Positions 63,613 to 64,000 of a DNA stretch of 64,000 bases are shown here, one piece after another. The translations under genes were made by a program, and so were the position numbers. Positions within the stretch are counted from its first letter, which is position 1; each line of letters begins with the position of its first letter. The stretch is from contig NZ_CP139438.1 in the NCBI RefSeq assembly GCF_034258515.1, forward strand, positions 3,720,001-3,784,000. The letters run 5' to 3'. The notes under the pieces are model-generated. The model was not told the origin of the DNA and did not search any database. It saw only the letters and a program-made list of their open reading frames with translations. The stretch comes from Pseudarthrobacter oxydans (GTDB taxonomy: Bacteria; Actinomycetota; Actinomycetes; Actinomycetales; Micrococcaceae).

Positions 63613-64000
63613 TCATCTTTCGAGGTGGACGGCGAGGATCCGGTCGTCCCCGGGGCGGGGGTCGCCGCGGCCGTCGGTGTTGTTGGTCAGGAACCACAGC
63701 CGGCCGTCCGGGGCCAGCGCCACGTCCCGGATCCGGCCGTACTCGCGGCTGAAATGCTCCGTGGATGTGGCGGGGTCGGAGACGGGGACGGACCGCAGGA
63801 CCTGTCCGCGCAGGTTGGCCAGGAACAGTGTTCCGCCCGCGTGGGCCATGCCGCTGGGGCTTGCGGCTCCTGGCTGCCACTGCTGCACCGGGTCCACGAA
63901 GCCCGGCCTGCCCGCGATGCCCTCCACCGTTGGCCAGCCGTAGTTGGCTCCGGGCGTGATGATGTTCAGCTCGTCCCACGTGTTCTGGCCGAACTCGGTG
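63613..64000 (-). CDS. PQQ-dependent sugar dehydrogenase, C-terminal part (partial)
   Basis: The frame runs from the window edge to the stop at 63613, giving the last 128 or so residues. EFGQNTWDELN, GANYGWPTVEG and REYGRIRDVALAPDGRLWFLTNNTDGRG match the Asd/YliI-type beta-propeller GDH family. The N-terminal part is outside the window. It oxidises aldose sugars outside the cell membrane using PQQ. It is convergent with the regulator gene. Confidence 0.85.
   Translation of the reverse strand, partial: TEFGQNTWDELNIITPGANYGWPTVEGIAGRPGFVDPVQQWQPGAASPSGMAHAGGTLFLANLRGQVLRSVPVSDPATSTEHFSREYGRIRDVALAPDGRLWFLTNNTDGRGDPRPGDDRILAVHLER

Overview
The window is high-GC actinobacterial DNA, most likely from the Micrococcaceae (Arthrobacter or Pseudarthrobacter type). 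Grounds: dense genes with strong third-position GC bias, a 302-residue uricase that closely resembles the Arthrobacter globiformis enzyme as I remember it, five GAF-ANTAR regulators, a DesA3-like desaturase with its flavodoxin-type reductase, a MerR/HspR-type heat-shock switch, and GlnR-like sites before the ammonium transporter. I see no rRNA, tRNA, CRISPR array, insertion sequence, prophage or replication origin.

Region 1 (about 0.1-21 kb) is a purine catabolic island. Leftward genes make a guanine deaminase, an AzgA-type purine permease, XdhC, the FAD subunit and a fused 2Fe-2S/molybdopterin subunit of xanthine dehydrogenase. A MocA-like molybdenum-cofactor nucleotidyltransferase, a uracil-DNA glycosylase-like protein and an aldo/keto reductase lie further left. 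Rightward genes make an 8-oxoguanine deaminase (broken here by a 1-bp frameshift), uricase and an NCS2 urate/xanthine permease. An IclR regulator reads the other way. Then come malic enzyme, malate synthase, a CitE/HpaI-like (DUF6986-type) protein and (S)-ureidoglycine aminohydrolase. Together they would take up purines, convert guanine and xanthine to urate and then the allantoin route, and pass the glyoxylate to malate and pyruvate. Steps not seen in the window are hydroxyisourate hydrolase, OHCU decarboxylase, allantoinase, allantoate hydrolase and the ureidoglycolate step. A 15-bp palindromic motif, TTYCRCnnTGYGRAA-like, recurs in the control regions and is a candidate IclR operator.

Region 2 (21-37.7 kb) is mixed housekeeping and accessory: a lipoprotein of the serine beta-lactamase fold with degraded active-site motifs, a zinc alcohol dehydrogenase, HAD phosphatase, GH15 and GH1 glycosidases, DUF72 and APP1 proteins, an Hsp20/J-domain/MerR heat-shock unit, PAP2 phosphatase, AlkD-like protein, secreted subtilase, SDR epimerase and a short adenylate kinase.

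Region 3 (37.8-53.4 kb) has a first GAF-ANTAR gene, a cofactor-free haloperoxidase, the desaturase/reductase pair, an LLM flavoprotein, two DUF202 membrane proteins, a nitrilase-family amidohydrolase, the ammonium transporter, a PadR regulator, a class A PBP, DUF1992, an ArsR/SRPBCC pair and a cyanophycinase-like peptidase.

Region 4 (53.4-57.3 kb) is the most unusual stretch. Four GAF-ANTAR genes are packed together, and two small proteins that are paralogs of each other sit between them with almost no spacing, one with a 4-bp stop/start overlap. This looks like a dedicated signalling module with an uncharacterised partner protein.

Region 5 (57.3-64 kb) has small hypotheticals, a CPBP-like membrane protein, nitronate monooxygenase, a zinc alcohol dehydrogenase, a Bcr/CflA drug exporter, its divergent MmyB-type regulator, and the C-terminal end of a PQQ sugar dehydrogenase. 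A 26-bp near-identical element before the alcohol dehydrogenase and before the regulator suggests one small regulon.

Intergenic palindromes are frequent: one REP-like family (core GACGCCGG/CCGCCGTC) appears at five gene ends, and a separate 30-bp-arm palindrome lies at 20.9 kb.
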